Below are positions 42,774-51,696 of a stretch of DNA of 61,722 bases, piece by piece. The position numbers were made by a program, and so were the translations under genes. The first letter of the stretch is position 1, and the number at the start of each line of letters is the position of its first letter. Under the pieces are notes generated by a model, which was not told the DNA's origin, ran no database searches, and saw nothing but the letters and a program-made list of their open reading frames with translations. Origin of the DNA: JADLAT01 sp964348795 (lineage in GTDB: Bacteria > Pseudomonadota > Alphaproteobacteria > Micavibrionales > Micavibrionaceae); contig CAYGDY010000014.1 in NCBI GenBank assembly GCA_964348795.1, positions 1-61,722 of the forward strand. The letters run 5' to 3'.

Positions 42774-43736
42774 ATGGTTTCATACCAAATCGCCCTCCAG
42801 ATGGACCCGATGGACCGGATCAGCGTCCGGACCGACAGCACCTTTGTTCTGGGGCTGGAGGCGCTCAAACGGGGGTATACCCTCTTTCATTACACCCCCG
42901 ATACGCTGACCTTGCGCGGAAAAACCCTCACTGCGCAGGCCCGCTCCCTGACACTGCGCAGAGATCTTTCAAATCCCTATACACTGGGGGATCCCTTTAC
43001 GCTCGACCTTTCAACGATGGATCTGATTTTGATGCGGCAGGACCCGCCCTTTGACATGGCCTATATCACAGCCACCCATCTTCTGGAGCATCTCTCCACG
43101 CAGACGCTGGTTCTCAATGACCCGAAAGAGGTCAGAAATGCACCGGAAAAGCTTCTTGTGACCCATTTTTCTGAATTGATGCCGGAAACGCTTATCACAA
43201 GAAACAAATGTGATATCAAACAATTCAGGGATGAGTTTAAGAATATAGTTTTAAAACCCTTGCATGGCAATGGCGGATCACAGATCTTTCACATCACGCC
43301 GGAGAATGATAACTTCAACGCGCTGTTGGAAATGTTTGAGGACCTCTATAAGGAACCGTTTATGCTCCAGCGCTATCTGCCCGAAATCCGGCAGGGCGAC
43401 AAACGCATCGTTTTAGTGGACGGCGTGCCAAAAGGCGCTGTTTTGCGGGTTCCCAAGACCGGAGAAGCTCGTGCAAACCTGCATGTCGGGGGGCGGGCGG
43501 AAAAAACAACCCTGACCCGCAGGGAGCATGAAATTTGCGAAGCACTGGGACCGGAACTGCGCAGACGCGGACTGGTTTTTACAGGCATAGATGTCATCGG
43601 TGATTACCTCACGGAAATCAACGTGACCTCCCCCACGGGCCTGCAGGAAATCAACACGCTGGATCACGTCACACTGGAGGCCGACCTCTGGGATGCTTTT
43701 GAAGCACGGCTGGCGACACATAAGGGACAACGGTAA
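42774..43736 (+). CDS. gshB: Glutathione synthetase
   Basis: This 320-residue ATP-grasp enzyme joins glycine to gamma-glutamylcysteine. It shows IALQMDPMDRISVRTDSTF at the start, LILMRQDPPFDMAYI, LNDPKEVRNAPEKL, VLKPLHGNGGSQIF, QRYLPEIRQGDKRIVLVDG and the metal-site EINVTSPTGLQEI. An ATG at 42765 lies too close to the GAGA ribosome site, so the ATG at 42774 is preferred. Its stop overlaps the next start (TAATG). gshA is not in the window. Confidence 0.93.
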   Translation: MVSYQIALQMDPMDRISVRTDSTFVLGLEALKRGYTLFHYTPDTLTLRGKTLTAQARSLTLRRDLSNPYTLGDPFTLDLSTMDLILMRQDPPFDMAYITATHLLEHLSTQTLVLNDPKEVRNAPEKLLVTHFSELMPETLITRNKCDIKQFRDEFKNIVLKPLHGNGGSQIFHITPENDNFNALLEMFEDLYKEPFMLQRYLPEIRQGDKRIVLVDGVPKGAVLRVPKTGEARANLHVGGRAEKTTLTRREHEICEALGPELRRRGLVFTGIDVIGDYLTEINVTSPTGLQEINTLDHVTLEADLWDAFEARLATHKGQR

Positions 43737-44200
43737 TGTGGACTATCGAAGACTGGGAAGATTTTTTCTTCAATACCAAAAAACGCCTCAAACGCGAAAG
43801 CAAATGGAAACTGGCTTTTGCCGCCTGCATGATTGTGGCAATCCTGTACATCTTTTTAGGCTTTGGTTATAGCCGTGAAGAGCTCAAAAAAATCGAGAAG
43901 GAAATCACGCTGGCAAAAAAACTCTGCGAAGAGGCGGAAGAGTGGGTGCAAGGTCACATCAAACGCCTTAAAATGGGGGAGACAGACTTGCGAAGCGTGC
44001 CCGTAAAGGGAGAACCTGTCACACTTGAATATGTCGCCTACCCCGTCATTATTTTTTACGATACCGGAATCCGGAGCCTGACCTTTGGAAGGGAAACCGA
44101 TCTGGCCTGCACGTTTTCAGACCCCCGAAGCAGTGACGTTGACTACGTGTTCAATTACGAAACCCATCTGTGGACGGATCACTCCCGTTTTGACCGCTGA
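43736..44200 (+). CDS. Single-TM protein of unknown function
   Basis: This 154-residue protein has a charged N-terminal cytoplasmic segment (about 1-24), one membrane helix (about 25-43), a short coiled-coil-like stretch (EELKKIEKEITLAKKLCEEA) and a beta-rich C-terminal part. I recognise no family. Its start overlaps the gshB stop in TAATG, so it is translated with glutathione synthetase; hisI follows after 23 nt. Confidence 0.65.
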   Translation: MWTIEDWEDFFFNTKKRLKRESKWKLAFAACMIVAILYIFLGFGYSREELKKIEKEITLAKKLCEEAEEWVQGHIKRLKMGETDLRSVPVKGEPVTLEYVAYPVIIFYDTGIRSLTFGRETDLACTFSDPRSSDVDYVFNYETHLWTDHSRFDR

Positions 44201-44223
44201 CGCCATACGAAGGACCCTGTGCC

Positions 44224-44718
44224 ATGACCCACCACCCAGACCGTGAAGAAAGCCTGCTTTTTCAGCCCCGTTTTGACGAAAACGGTCTTATTCCCTGCAT
44301 CACTACCAGCGCAAAAACCGGAAAAGTCCTGATGTTTGCCTATATGAACGCCATGGCACTCAGGAAAAGCCTGCAAACCGGCGAGGTTCATTACTGGTCA
44401 CGAAGCCGCAACGCCCTCTGGCACAAGGGAGCCACCAGCGGACTCACGCAAAAAATCATGGAAATTCGGGTTGATTGCGATCAGGACTGCCTCTGGATAC
44501 AGGTTGAAACCGGCGGGACTGCGCTGACAGATGGTGCGGAGGCCAGTTGCCATACCGGACGGGAAACCTGCTTTTATAGAGCCCTGACAGGTGCTGACGC
44601 GCCGGACTCGACAGAGATCATCCTGCGTTTTGTGGATGCGCGTCTGGTATTTGATCCGCAGGAGGCTTACGGCGCTTCCGCAAAAGCCCCCTGCGCTTCT
44701 GACACGCCAGACCCGTGA
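44224..44718 (+). CDS. hisI: Phosphoribosyl-AMP cyclohydrolase
   Basis: This 164-residue enzyme opens the adenine ring of phosphoribosyl-AMP in histidine synthesis. Family features: GLIPCITTSAKTGKVLMFAY, EVHYWSRSRNALWHKGATSG, the Mg site VDCDQDCL and the zinc site SCHTGRETCFYR. It is the single-domain form, without the HisE half. The C-terminal 17 codons overlap the convergent membrane-protein gene by 52 nt. No other his gene is near. Confidence 0.94.
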   Translation: MTHHPDREESLLFQPRFDENGLIPCITTSAKTGKVLMFAYMNAMALRKSLQTGEVHYWSRSRNALWHKGATSGLTQKIMEIRVDCDQDCLWIQVETGGTALTDGAEASCHTGRETCFYRALTGADAPDSTEIILRFVDARLVFDPQEAYGASAKAPCASDTPDP

Positions 44719-45119
44719 ACATAATCCATGATCTCAGCCTGATGCCTGTGAATGACAAAATACACGAGCAGGTTGAACACAAGCAACACCGTCGCCGCAA
44801 CCAGCAGGTGTCCGGAGATGTTCTTTTGAGGTTCGCAAGCCCCATGATGACAGCCATGATCGTGACAATCCATTTTCCGCGCATACCAATAAAGCCCCCA
44901 ACCGGACGCAACAATAAACAGGGAAACCACAATCATCGGCGCTTCCCAATGGTGCATCACAGCGTGCAGACTTTCCATCCACCCGGGGACCGTCACCGCA
45001 AGACCAAAGCCGCTCAACAGGCTCAAGACACTGAATATAGTCGGCAGGACACAGCAAAAAACATGACTGGTCTCCGAGAGCACAATAGCCCACACAAGCG
45101 GTTTTTGATGATCGCGCAT
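44667..45119 (-). CDS. Cys/His-rich multi-pass membrane protein (MerC-like), unknown function
   Basis: This 150-residue protein has about three or four membrane helices (about 8-45, 59-80, 103-122). The first carries SHVFCCVLPTIFSVLS, with a paired Cys followed by Pro as in MerC-type metal transport proteins. A loop at about 83-95 reads KMDCHDHGCHHGACEP: three Cys and four His in 13 residues, a plausible metal site. Metal transport or sensing is an inference. It overlaps the hisI 3' end by 52 nt convergently. Two palindromes lie in the 200 bases upstream. Confidence 0.7.
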   Translation of the reverse strand: MRDHQKPLVWAIVLSETSHVFCCVLPTIFSVLSLLSGFGLAVTVPGWMESLHAVMHHWEAPMIVVSLFIVASGWGLYWYARKMDCHDHGCHHGACEPQKNISGHLLVAATVLLVFNLLVYFVIHRHQAEIMDYVHGSGVSEAQGAFAEAP

Positions 45120-45154
45120 ACGAAATCAGCCCCTTATCACAACAAAGATTTTTT

Positions 45155-45172
45155 AAAGTGATACTTTATAAC
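45155..45172. promoter_or_regulatory. Small palindrome upstream of the Cys/His-rich membrane protein
   Basis: AAAGT-GAT-ACTTT (45155-45167) overlaps GTGATACTTTATAAC (45158-45172), an imperfect dyad with a look of Fur/Zur-family boxes. It lies 35-50 nt before the start of the minus-strand gene at 45119. No box matches a known consensus fully. Confidence 0.3.
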
Positions 45173-45229
45173 ACACAAGTTCCGAAAGGCAAGCACTAAA
45201 AAATCTTCTTCTACAAGAAAGGCAACCCT

Positions 45230-45267
45230 TGCGTGTGAGGCTTACATACTTTAGTATGACTCACGCA
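45230..45267. promoter_or_regulatory. Extended palindrome before the receiver-domain gene
   Basis: A perfect core CATACT-TT-AGTATG (45245-45258) sits inside outer arms TGCG(TG)TGAG and CTCACGCA. It lies 53 nt upstream of the GTG start at 45321. It could be an operator or a hairpin in the leader; no T-run makes it a terminator. Confidence 0.35.
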
Positions 45268-45320
45268 TTACAATTTCTTTTGAATAGATGCACCCAGTCC
45301 AGCGAAAGGAGTATTGCCCT

Positions 45321-45902
45321 GTGTTTTTTTCGCCCACCACACCACCGAAATTTTTAAAATCCCCTTATAATCTCAGGGGCCTCAAAGTTCTCGTCATGGA
45401 AGATTTTCCCTATATGGCAGATCTTATGGTCTCCATGCTCATGGAGTTCAGCGTTGGGAAAGTTTTCACGGCCTGCAACCTAGAGGAATGCCAAGCCCTT
45501 CTGGATTGCTATAATATCAGCACCACCCAGAATACACATATCGACATCATCATCACCGATCTCCTGCCGCCACAAAAAACAGGGTTTGAACTGATCCGCT
45601 GGGTTAGAACCCATCAGGAAGAGTCCATCCGCTATCTCCCGATCCTTTTTTGTTCGGCCCATACCAGACTGAACATCGTGGAAGAGGGGCGGGATTTTGG
45701 CGCAAACGAAATTCTGGTCAAACCTCTCACCGCCGAAAAGCTTGCCCACAGACTCCTGCATATCATCGACTACCCACGAAGCTACGTCAAAGCCCCGCAG
45801 TTTTTCGGGCCTGACCGCCGCAGAAAAGAAAAACCGTTTACAGGGCAAGACCGGAGAACCCTGAGCGAACAAGACATGAGAGTGAGCTATGAAACCGCAT
45901 AA
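45321..45902 (+). CDS. Receiver-domain response regulator with short C-terminal tail
   Basis: This 193-residue protein has a single receiver domain (about 20-150): acidic pair E27-D28 in VLVMEDFPYMADLM, phospho-acceptor D80 in DIIITDLLPPQKTGFEL, and K134 in NEILVKPLT. The rest is a basic tail with FGPDRRRKEKPFTGQDRR, a feature of stand-alone alphaproteobacterial regulators. No output domain follows. AAAGGAG lies 10 nt before the GTG at 45321; an ATG at 45288 is possible but lacks a site. It overlaps the next gene by 14 nt. Confidence 0.85.
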   Translation: MFFSPTTPPKFLKSPYNLRGLKVLVMEDFPYMADLMVSMLMEFSVGKVFTACNLEECQALLDCYNISTTQNTHIDIIITDLLPPQKTGFELIRWVRTHQEESIRYLPILFCSAHTRLNIVEEGRDFGANEILVKPLTAEKLAHRLLHIIDYPRSYVKAPQFFGPDRRRKEKPFTGQDRRTLSEQDMRVSYETA

Positions 45903-46416
45903 TCCTTCCGACCCTTCCGTGAGTGTTGAAATTATTCACAGACGCAACAGACTCAAGGAAAAAATAGCCCCAGAAACCAACCACCCCCCCGAAGAGACCG
46001 GATGCATTGATCCGTCCGCCATTGAGCGCGCCGGAGCCCTCATCAGGAATTCCCAAGACAGCTACGAGAGGGAGCTCCAAACAGCCCTTGGCCATCTTGA
46101 CGCACAATGGAAAATACTAAAAACCCGTCCGGAAAAAGCGCGGGAAAAAGAATCCAGAGAAAACATCCACCGCTATGCCAACTTCATCAAGGACATCGCC
46201 TCAACGCATGACTTCAACCTGATGGCGCATTTTTCGGAGTCCCTGCGCAATTTTATCGACCTGTTCACCAGCGACAACCCCGCCCATGATATCATCATCG
46301 AGGCACATCTTGACACCATGGACATCGCCGCACACCAGAATCTGAAAGATGAGCACACACCGCAGGCGCAAGAGCTCAAGAACATGCTCTCGCAGGCCAT
46401 CGCCAGACATCGTTGA
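45889..46416 (+). CDS. Helical protein of unknown function paired with the receiver protein
   Basis: This 175-residue protein is soluble, charged and predicted mostly helical by composition. The N-terminal 45 residues are Pro/Glu-rich; residues about 60-175 form a run of helices (ALGHLDAQWKILKTRPEKA, ANFIKDIASTHDFNLMAHF, SESLRNFIDLFTSDN). It recalls a histidine phosphotransfer bundle, but no HxxKG motif is present. Its start is inside the last codons of the receiver gene, so the two are made together. I do not recognise the family. Confidence 0.65.
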   Translation: MKPHNPSDPSVSVEIIHRRNRLKEKIAPETNHPPEETGCIDPSAIERAGALIRNSQDSYERELQTALGHLDAQWKILKTRPEKAREKESRENIHRYANFIKDIASTHDFNLMAHFSESLRNFIDLFTSDNPAHDIIIEAHLDTMDIAAHQNLKDEHTPQAQELKNMLSQAIARHR

Positions 46417-46420
46417 AGAG

Positions 46421-48220
46421 TTAGCCCCCCTGCCCCTTCAGCGTAAAATCCAGATCCCTGATATGGATTTCTGTCTTCAGGGATCCGCTCCAGTCATCTG
46501 TCTTGAGTGTGCCCAGCACATCGAACGGAACCATATGTTTTTTGAGCAAAGCCTCCCCGAGCGGGGTTCCAAGCGCCCGAAACGCCATAGCCTTGATCCG
46601 GCCACCCCCTTCCCAGTCGGAAAGCATGACCCGAATATGCGCCCCACCAACGATCCCCACATCATGGACCCTGACATTGCGGAATAAAAACTGGGGTTCG
46701 GGGTGTTCCTGTCCGAATGGACCGATCTGGGTTTCAATCTGTGTCACAAAGGCCGGCGTTGCGCCGCGCACCGTTAAAACACCATCCACCAGCATGTCCA
46801 CAACCAAGCCACCAGACGATTGCGTTGCAATCGTCTCTTCAAGAAACGCTTTGAAGGCGTCGAGCTTCTCGGGCCAAAGCGTAAAACCGCCTGCCATGGC
46901 ATGACCGCCGCCCTTTTCTATGATTCCTGCCTGCCGCGCCGCGATAAAGGCCTGCGCAATATGAATACCTGCCACCGAGCGACCCGACCCCCTCAATTCC
47001 TTGCGTCCGTCTTCCCGCTCCACTGCGGTTATGACACAGGCTGGTTTTTTGGTCTGTTCTTTCAAGCGACCCGCGACCAGTCCGGAAAGCCCCGCGTGCC
47101 AGTTCTCATCATACACCACGATAACGGGTTTGGCCTCCAGCCCGAACCGCTCCACCTGCGCGAGCGCCTCGGCTTCCATCTGTTTTTGAATCACCTTGCG
47201 GGATTCATTGCAGTCGTGCAGGGTCCACGCGAGATTGCGCGCCTCTTCGGCATCCTCAGTGACCAACAACCGTGCACCGAGATCGGATTGATGCACCCGT
47301 GAACCGGCATTGATCCTTGGCCCCAGCACAAACCCCGCATGAGAGGGCGTCACCGCCCCTTTCAGGCCGGAGACCTCAATCAGCGCTTTCAGACCCACAT
47401 GCGGCGTTGCGGCCATTTGCGCAAACCCCAGCCGCACGAACAGGCGGTTCACACCCGTCAGGGGAACCATATCGCACACCGTGCCGAGCGCCACCAGATC
47501 CAAAAAGTCCTTGCACGAAGGTTCTTGCCGGTTCAGTCCGGTGTAATATCCGCCCGCCCGCAAACGGTTATTGATGGCCACACATGCCATAAACACCACC
47601 CCCGCCGCACAGAGCACCTCAAGGCCCGATTCATCGTCCTTGCGCTTGGGGTTGATCACATGCACCGCGTCAGGAAGGGTCATTTCCGGTTCATGGTGAT
47701 CCAGCACCAGGATTTCAAGCCCCATCTCACGTCCCGCATGAATGGTCTCAAAAGCCGTTGTGCCACAATCCAGCAAAAACACAATATCGGCCCCTTGCGC
47801 CTTCAGGGCTTCAAACGCCTGCACGTTCGGACCATACCCTTCTGTCAGGCGGCCCGGAATATAAATCGGCGCATGTACGCCGCACGCTTTGAGAAAACGG
47901 TGCAAAATAGCAGAGGCCGTTGCCCCGTCTACATCAAAGTCTCCGAAAATCGCCATGGATTTTTTATCGAGAATCGCCTGCACAACGTAATCAGCCAGCG
48001 CCCCCATCCCCGCCAGTGAAAACGGATCGGGAAAACTGGCACGCAACGTCGGGTTCAAAAAAGCGGGGACATCCGCGAACGCCACCCCGCGCTGACACAG
48101 CAAACGGGCAATCCCTTCCGGCAGATCATATTGACGCGCCACCCGTTCCACATCATCCAGCGTGACATCGGGGAGTATCCACCGCGCCAGACCGAGTGAT
48201 TTTTCGTTCAGGATGGTCAT
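46421..48220 (-). CDS. recJ: Single-strand-specific 5'-3' exonuclease RecJ
   Basis: This 599-residue DHH-family nuclease acts in recombination and mismatch repair. The phosphoesterase motifs are FGDFDVDGATASAIL, LLDCGTT, the DHH triad in VLDHHEPEM, and the DHHA1 part with GGGHAMAGGFTL. An OB-like domain ends the protein. It is last in the minus-strand run hom-glpX-recJ, 13 nt after glpX, and ends 4 nt from the convergent helical-protein gene. Confidence 0.95.
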   Translation of the reverse strand: MTILNEKSLGLARWILPDVTLDDVERVARQYDLPEGIARLLCQRGVAFADVPAFLNPTLRASFPDPFSLAGMGALADYVVQAILDKKSMAIFGDFDVDGATASAILHRFLKACGVHAPIYIPGRLTEGYGPNVQAFEALKAQGADIVFLLDCGTTAFETIHAGREMGLEILVLDHHEPEMTLPDAVHVINPKRKDDESGLEVLCAAGVVFMACVAINNRLRAGGYYTGLNRQEPSCKDFLDLVALGTVCDMVPLTGVNRLFVRLGFAQMAATPHVGLKALIEVSGLKGAVTPSHAGFVLGPRINAGSRVHQSDLGARLLVTEDAEEARNLAWTLHDCNESRKVIQKQMEAEALAQVERFGLEAKPVIVVYDENWHAGLSGLVAGRLKEQTKKPACVITAVEREDGRKELRGSGRSVAGIHIAQAFIAARQAGIIEKGGGHAMAGGFTLWPEKLDAFKAFLEETIATQSSGGLVVDMLVDGVLTVRGATPAFVTQIETQIGPFGQEHPEPQFLFRNVRVHDVGIVGGAHIRVMLSDWEGGGRIKAMAFRALGTPLGEALLKKHMVPFDVLGTLKTDDWSGSLKTEIHIRDLDFTLKGQGG

Positions 48221-48233
48221 GCCCCTGACCTGT

Positions 48234-49253
48234 TTAAATCGACTTGAGCCAATCCTTGCGCGTAAAATCGTGCGTGGCCTCTATCCGGCGCACAGTGCCG
48301 GATTTGGAGCGCATGACAAGAGAGGAGGTCTTCGCGCCGCCTACATAACGGCGCACGCCCCGAAGCATCGATCCATCCGTCACGCCTGTAGCGGCAAACA
48401 TCACATTATCGCCCTTGGCCAGATCAGCTGTTTTGTAGATTTTATTCAGGTCCGAAATCCCCCAGCGCTCCGCACGGGCAATCTCGTCATTATTGCGAAA
48501 AATCAAGCGCCCCAGCATCGCACCACCGATACATTGCAACGCCGCCGCCGCCAGCACCCCTTCGGGCGCCCCGCCAGAGCCCACATACAGATCAATACCC
48601 GTCTCGGGGTCTGCCGTAGCGATCACGGCGCTGACATCCCCGTCCCCGATCAGGGTAATGCGTGCGCCCGCGGACCGCACATCATGGATCAAATCGGCAT
48701 GGCGCGGACGGTCCAGAATACAGACCATCAGTTCCTCAACTTGCCCTCCCTTGACCTTGGCCAGTTTTTTCAGGACCTCCGCGATCGGCGCTTCCAGATC
48801 CAGCACAGAAGGGTCAACAGAGGGCCCCACCGCTATTTTCTGCATATACACATCCGGTGCATTCAAAAACCCGCCGGCATCTGTCATGGCAATGACCGCC
48901 AGCGCATTGGGGCCGCCATTGGCCGTAATATCTGTCCCTTCGAGCGGATCCAGCGCAATGTCGATCCGTGGACCTGTACCGGTTCCCACTTCCTCGCCAA
49001 TATACAGCATCGGGGCTTCATCACGCTCCCCCTCACCAATCACGATACGCCCCTGAATATTCAGGGAGTTCAAGGCACTGCGCATCGCATCCACGGCGGC
49101 CTGATCCGCACCATCCTTGTCCCCGCGCCCCACCAGCCTCGAAGCCGCCAGCGCGGCGGCTTCCGTCACACGCACCACTTCAAGCGCCAAATTCCGGTCC
49201 ATCATAAAAGATTGTTCCTGTGTCATTGTCTCTGCTTTCTGTATTTGTGCCAT
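48234..49253 (-). CDS. glpX: Fructose-1,6-bisphosphatase class II
   Basis: This is a 339-residue GlpX phosphatase for gluconeogenesis. Motifs: the metal site DGADQAAVDAMR, IVIGEGERDEAPML, IALDPLEGTDITANGGPNAL, and the later LYVGSGGAPEGVLAAAAL. The ATG at 49253 has AGGG upstream; a later ATG at 49226 is possible. It lies 38 nt after hom and 13 nt before recJ, an order seen in other Alphaproteobacteria. Confidence 0.95.
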   Translation of the reverse strand: MAQIQKAETMTQEQSFMMDRNLALEVVRVTEAAALAASRLVGRGDKDGADQAAVDAMRSALNSLNIQGRIVIGEGERDEAPMLYIGEEVGTGTGPRIDIALDPLEGTDITANGGPNALAVIAMTDAGGFLNAPDVYMQKIAVGPSVDPSVLDLEAPIAEVLKKLAKVKGGQVEELMVCILDRPRHADLIHDVRSAGARITLIGDGDVSAVIATADPETGIDLYVGSGGAPEGVLAAAALQCIGGAMLGRLIFRNNDEIARAERWGISDLNKIYKTADLAKGDNVMFAATGVTDGSMLRGVRRYVGGAKTSSLVMRSKSGTVRRIEATHDFTRKDWLKSI

Positions 49254-49291
49254 AATCCGGCCCTTTCAAATTTAAAATTTCTATTTTTCCG

Positions 49292-50581
49292 TTACCGTAA
49301 ATCCTCGATCCGGATCAAACACGGGACATCCACAACGGATGATAATGCTCCAAATAACCGGCACGCCTCCCTCAGAACGGCCTGACGCGTTTCATGGGTC
49401 GTCAGGACAATTGGCACCGGCTGGCCCGGATCACGCCCCCGTTGTAGCAGACCTTCGATAGAAATGTCCAGTTCCTTAAGGATTGCAGAGACTTCGGCAA
49501 TTACACCCGGGCGGTCGAGCACCATCAAACGGATATAAAAACGCGAAACGGTCTCCCCCACAGCCAGCCACTGCGCCTGCTCCAGTTTTTCGGCGGGCAC
49601 ACCAAAAGTCGGCAGACGAACCCCGCGAGCAATGTCCATCACATCGGACATCACCGCCGAGGCCGTAGGCCCCTCGCCCGCCCCTCGTCCCGTGAGAAGC
49701 TGGGCCTGCACGAAATCCCCTTCTATATAGACAGCGTTGTAAACATCCTCGATCCCGCCCATCGGGCTTGATATGGGCACCAGACAAGGCTCAAGAATCT
49801 GCATCAGACCCTCTTTCGTCCGCTCCGCAATGCCAAGAAGTTTGATCCGGTAGCCCAGATCCTCTGCAAAAGCGATATCGGTGGCATTGATATGCCGGAT
49901 CCCCTGAATAGACATAGCCCTGAAATCAGGCCGGACGCCAAACGCCAGAGAGGTCAGGATACACAGCTTGTGCGCGGCATCAATCCCGTCCACATCGAAG
50001 CGGGGATCCGCCTCGGCATAGCCCTTGGCCTGCGCCTCCCGTAGAATCGTTTCAAAACCCTGCCCTGTTTCCCGCATCGCGGTCAGGATATAATTGCAGG
50101 TCCCGTTCAAAATACCATATACAGCGCGAATTTCATTGCCGGCAAACCCCTCGCGCAGGGTTTTTATAACAGGAATTCCGCCCGCGACAGAGGCCTCGTA
50201 GGACAAGGAAACCCCCTGAGACTCCGCCAATTCCGCAAGAAAAAAACCGGATTGCGCCATGAGCGCCTTGTTCGCGGTTACGACATGTTTTCCGGCCTTG
50301 AGCGCCTTTTGCACAAGATCTGCCGCAGGGCCTTCCGCGCCACCGATCAACTCGATCACAACGTCTATATCCGCCCGTCCGGCCAGAGCCACAGGATCCT
50401 CTTCCCATGCATAGCGGGATAGATCCACCCCACGATCCTTGTTCCGTTCGCGCGCTGAAATGGCCCGAATTTCAACAGGCCGTCCCGCACGGGCCGCAAG
50501 CAGGTCTGCCCCGCGCTGGACCAGTTTGACAACTCCCGTCCCGACCGTCCCCAGACCGGCAATTCCTAAACGAAGCGGCAT
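49292..50581 (-). CDS. hom: Homoserine dehydrogenase
   Basis: This 429-residue enzyme reduces aspartate semialdehyde to homoserine for threonine and methionine. It has the NAD(P)-binding GIAGLGTVGTGVVKL, TANKALMAQ, ASVAGGIPVIKTLREG, GILNGTCNYILTAM and GYAEADPRFDVDGIDAAHKL. A C-terminal ACT domain (about 345-425), with LDRPGVIAEVSAILKELDIS, suggests feedback by threonine. The frame opens at 50605, but the ATG at 50581 has GGAGG 6 nt upstream and matches the family start. Confidence 0.95.
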   Translation of the reverse strand: MPLRLGIAGLGTVGTGVVKLVQRGADLLAARAGRPVEIRAISARERNKDRGVDLSRYAWEEDPVALAGRADIDVVIELIGGAEGPAADLVQKALKAGKHVVTANKALMAQSGFFLAELAESQGVSLSYEASVAGGIPVIKTLREGFAGNEIRAVYGILNGTCNYILTAMRETGQGFETILREAQAKGYAEADPRFDVDGIDAAHKLCILTSLAFGVRPDFRAMSIQGIRHINATDIAFAEDLGYRIKLLGIAERTKEGLMQILEPCLVPISSPMGGIEDVYNAVYIEGDFVQAQLLTGRGAGEGPTASAVMSDVMDIARGVRLPTFGVPAEKLEQAQWLAVGETVSRFYIRLMVLDRPGVIAEVSAILKELDISIEGLLQRGRDPGQPVPIVLTTHETRQAVLREACRLFGALSSVVDVPCLIRIEDLR

Positions 50582-50650
50582 TGCGGCCTCCGGCATATGT
50601 TTCATGAGCGTTCTTTCATGCGCAATATCATCGCGGTATTCATGACGGAT

Positions 50651-51481
50651 TTAATAAAAGATTTCAACCCGTCTGGCATGAGAATCATCAGGCTGTCCGG
50701 TGCCGTCCTGCGGGGGCGCCACATCCCCCCACGCCGAAACCCGCAAGGAAGCCGCAGGCACCCCGCGGGCTATCAAGGCACGGGAGACCGCAAAAGCGCG
50801 ATCCATGGAGACTTTTAAGTTTACGATCCGCCGCGCCGAATCAGTTTTCTGGTGGGCCTGCAGGCTCGCGTGTCCCTCGATCCGGACAGGACGCCCCGAA
50901 CGCCCCAGCATTCCCGCCAGCGCATCAATCAAAGCCAGAGACTCCGCATCCAGCGCTGTGGAATCATGGGCGAAATACAGGAGATCACGGGGGCGTAGAC
51001 CCGAAGGTCCGGCAACGACAGATCTGCGTCCTGAATCCGGAAAGCGCGCCCCGCCATCCAGTGAAAAAATCTCGACGGAACCGTTTTTCGATTTATGCGA
51101 TTGAAAAGGAGAAGAAAACGCCAACTCTTTGCTCTCCGCCCCATACGGGGGGAGCGCCTCTACAGGCGACACCGCAAGGGCAGAAGAAACACGGGATCCA
51201 GAACCCCGAGTGTCCGGCATATCAGAATCCAGAGAAAAGAGCTGAACGCGCCCCTTGGTCGAAAGCGCGACAGCTCTTGCAATATCGGCCTGCGCCATTT
51301 TGGGGGCCTGCACGGGCGGCAGATCAGGCGTCAAACGCTCGGATGTCTCCACGGATGCAACAGGATCCCCCGAAGGCAACGGTGCAGGTTCAAAATAAGC
51401 ACAACCGGCCAGAGAAACCGTTAAAACGCACAAGCCAATAAGATTCCGAACCGTTTTTATCACCGACGCAACATCCTTCAA
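50651..51481 (-). CDS. OmpA-family lipoprotein
   Basis: This 276-residue protein starts with a lipoprotein signal (lipobox SLAGC, C27). Residues about 28-155 are low-complexity and probably disordered. The C-terminal domain (about 165-276) is OmpA-like, binding peptidoglycan: LLYFAHDSTALDAESL, RIEGHAS, and the closing VSAWGDVAPP and ARRVEIFY. The usual NQxLSxxRA helix reads NLKVSMDRAFAVSRAL. It is likely an outer-membrane lipoprotein tethered to the wall. It lies 69 nt upstream of hom. Confidence 0.85.
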   Translation of the reverse strand: MKDVASVIKTVRNLIGLCVLTVSLAGCAYFEPAPLPSGDPVASVETSERLTPDLPPVQAPKMAQADIARAVALSTKGRVQLFSLDSDMPDTRGSGSRVSSALAVSPVEALPPYGAESKELAFSSPFQSHKSKNGSVEIFSLDGGARFPDSGRRSVVAGPSGLRPRDLLYFAHDSTALDAESLALIDALAGMLGRSGRPVRIEGHASLQAHQKTDSARRIVNLKVSMDRAFAVSRALIARGVPAASLRVSAWGDVAPPQDGTGQPDDSHARRVEIFY

Positions 51482-51696
51482 GAATGGACCTGATTTTTTC
51501 AGATTTTTCAGGCCTGTTTATACACAACTAAGAAGAAAGCCATTATTGAGCGATTCACAACACTCTTGCAAGCCCTCGGGCTGGATTAAAATAAAGAATC
51601 GATTTATAAAGGATTTTGCAGTACACTTTCCCTCGGGACTGCGATCCGAAAAGACGTTCAAACAAAAATCAAAGACAAGTAACGAAGGTGGCAGAT

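Noticed and set aside
45889..46416. Histidine phosphotransferase (HPt) assignment for the helical protein
   Set aside because: The HxxKG-type phospho-site motif is absent; only the helical character fits.
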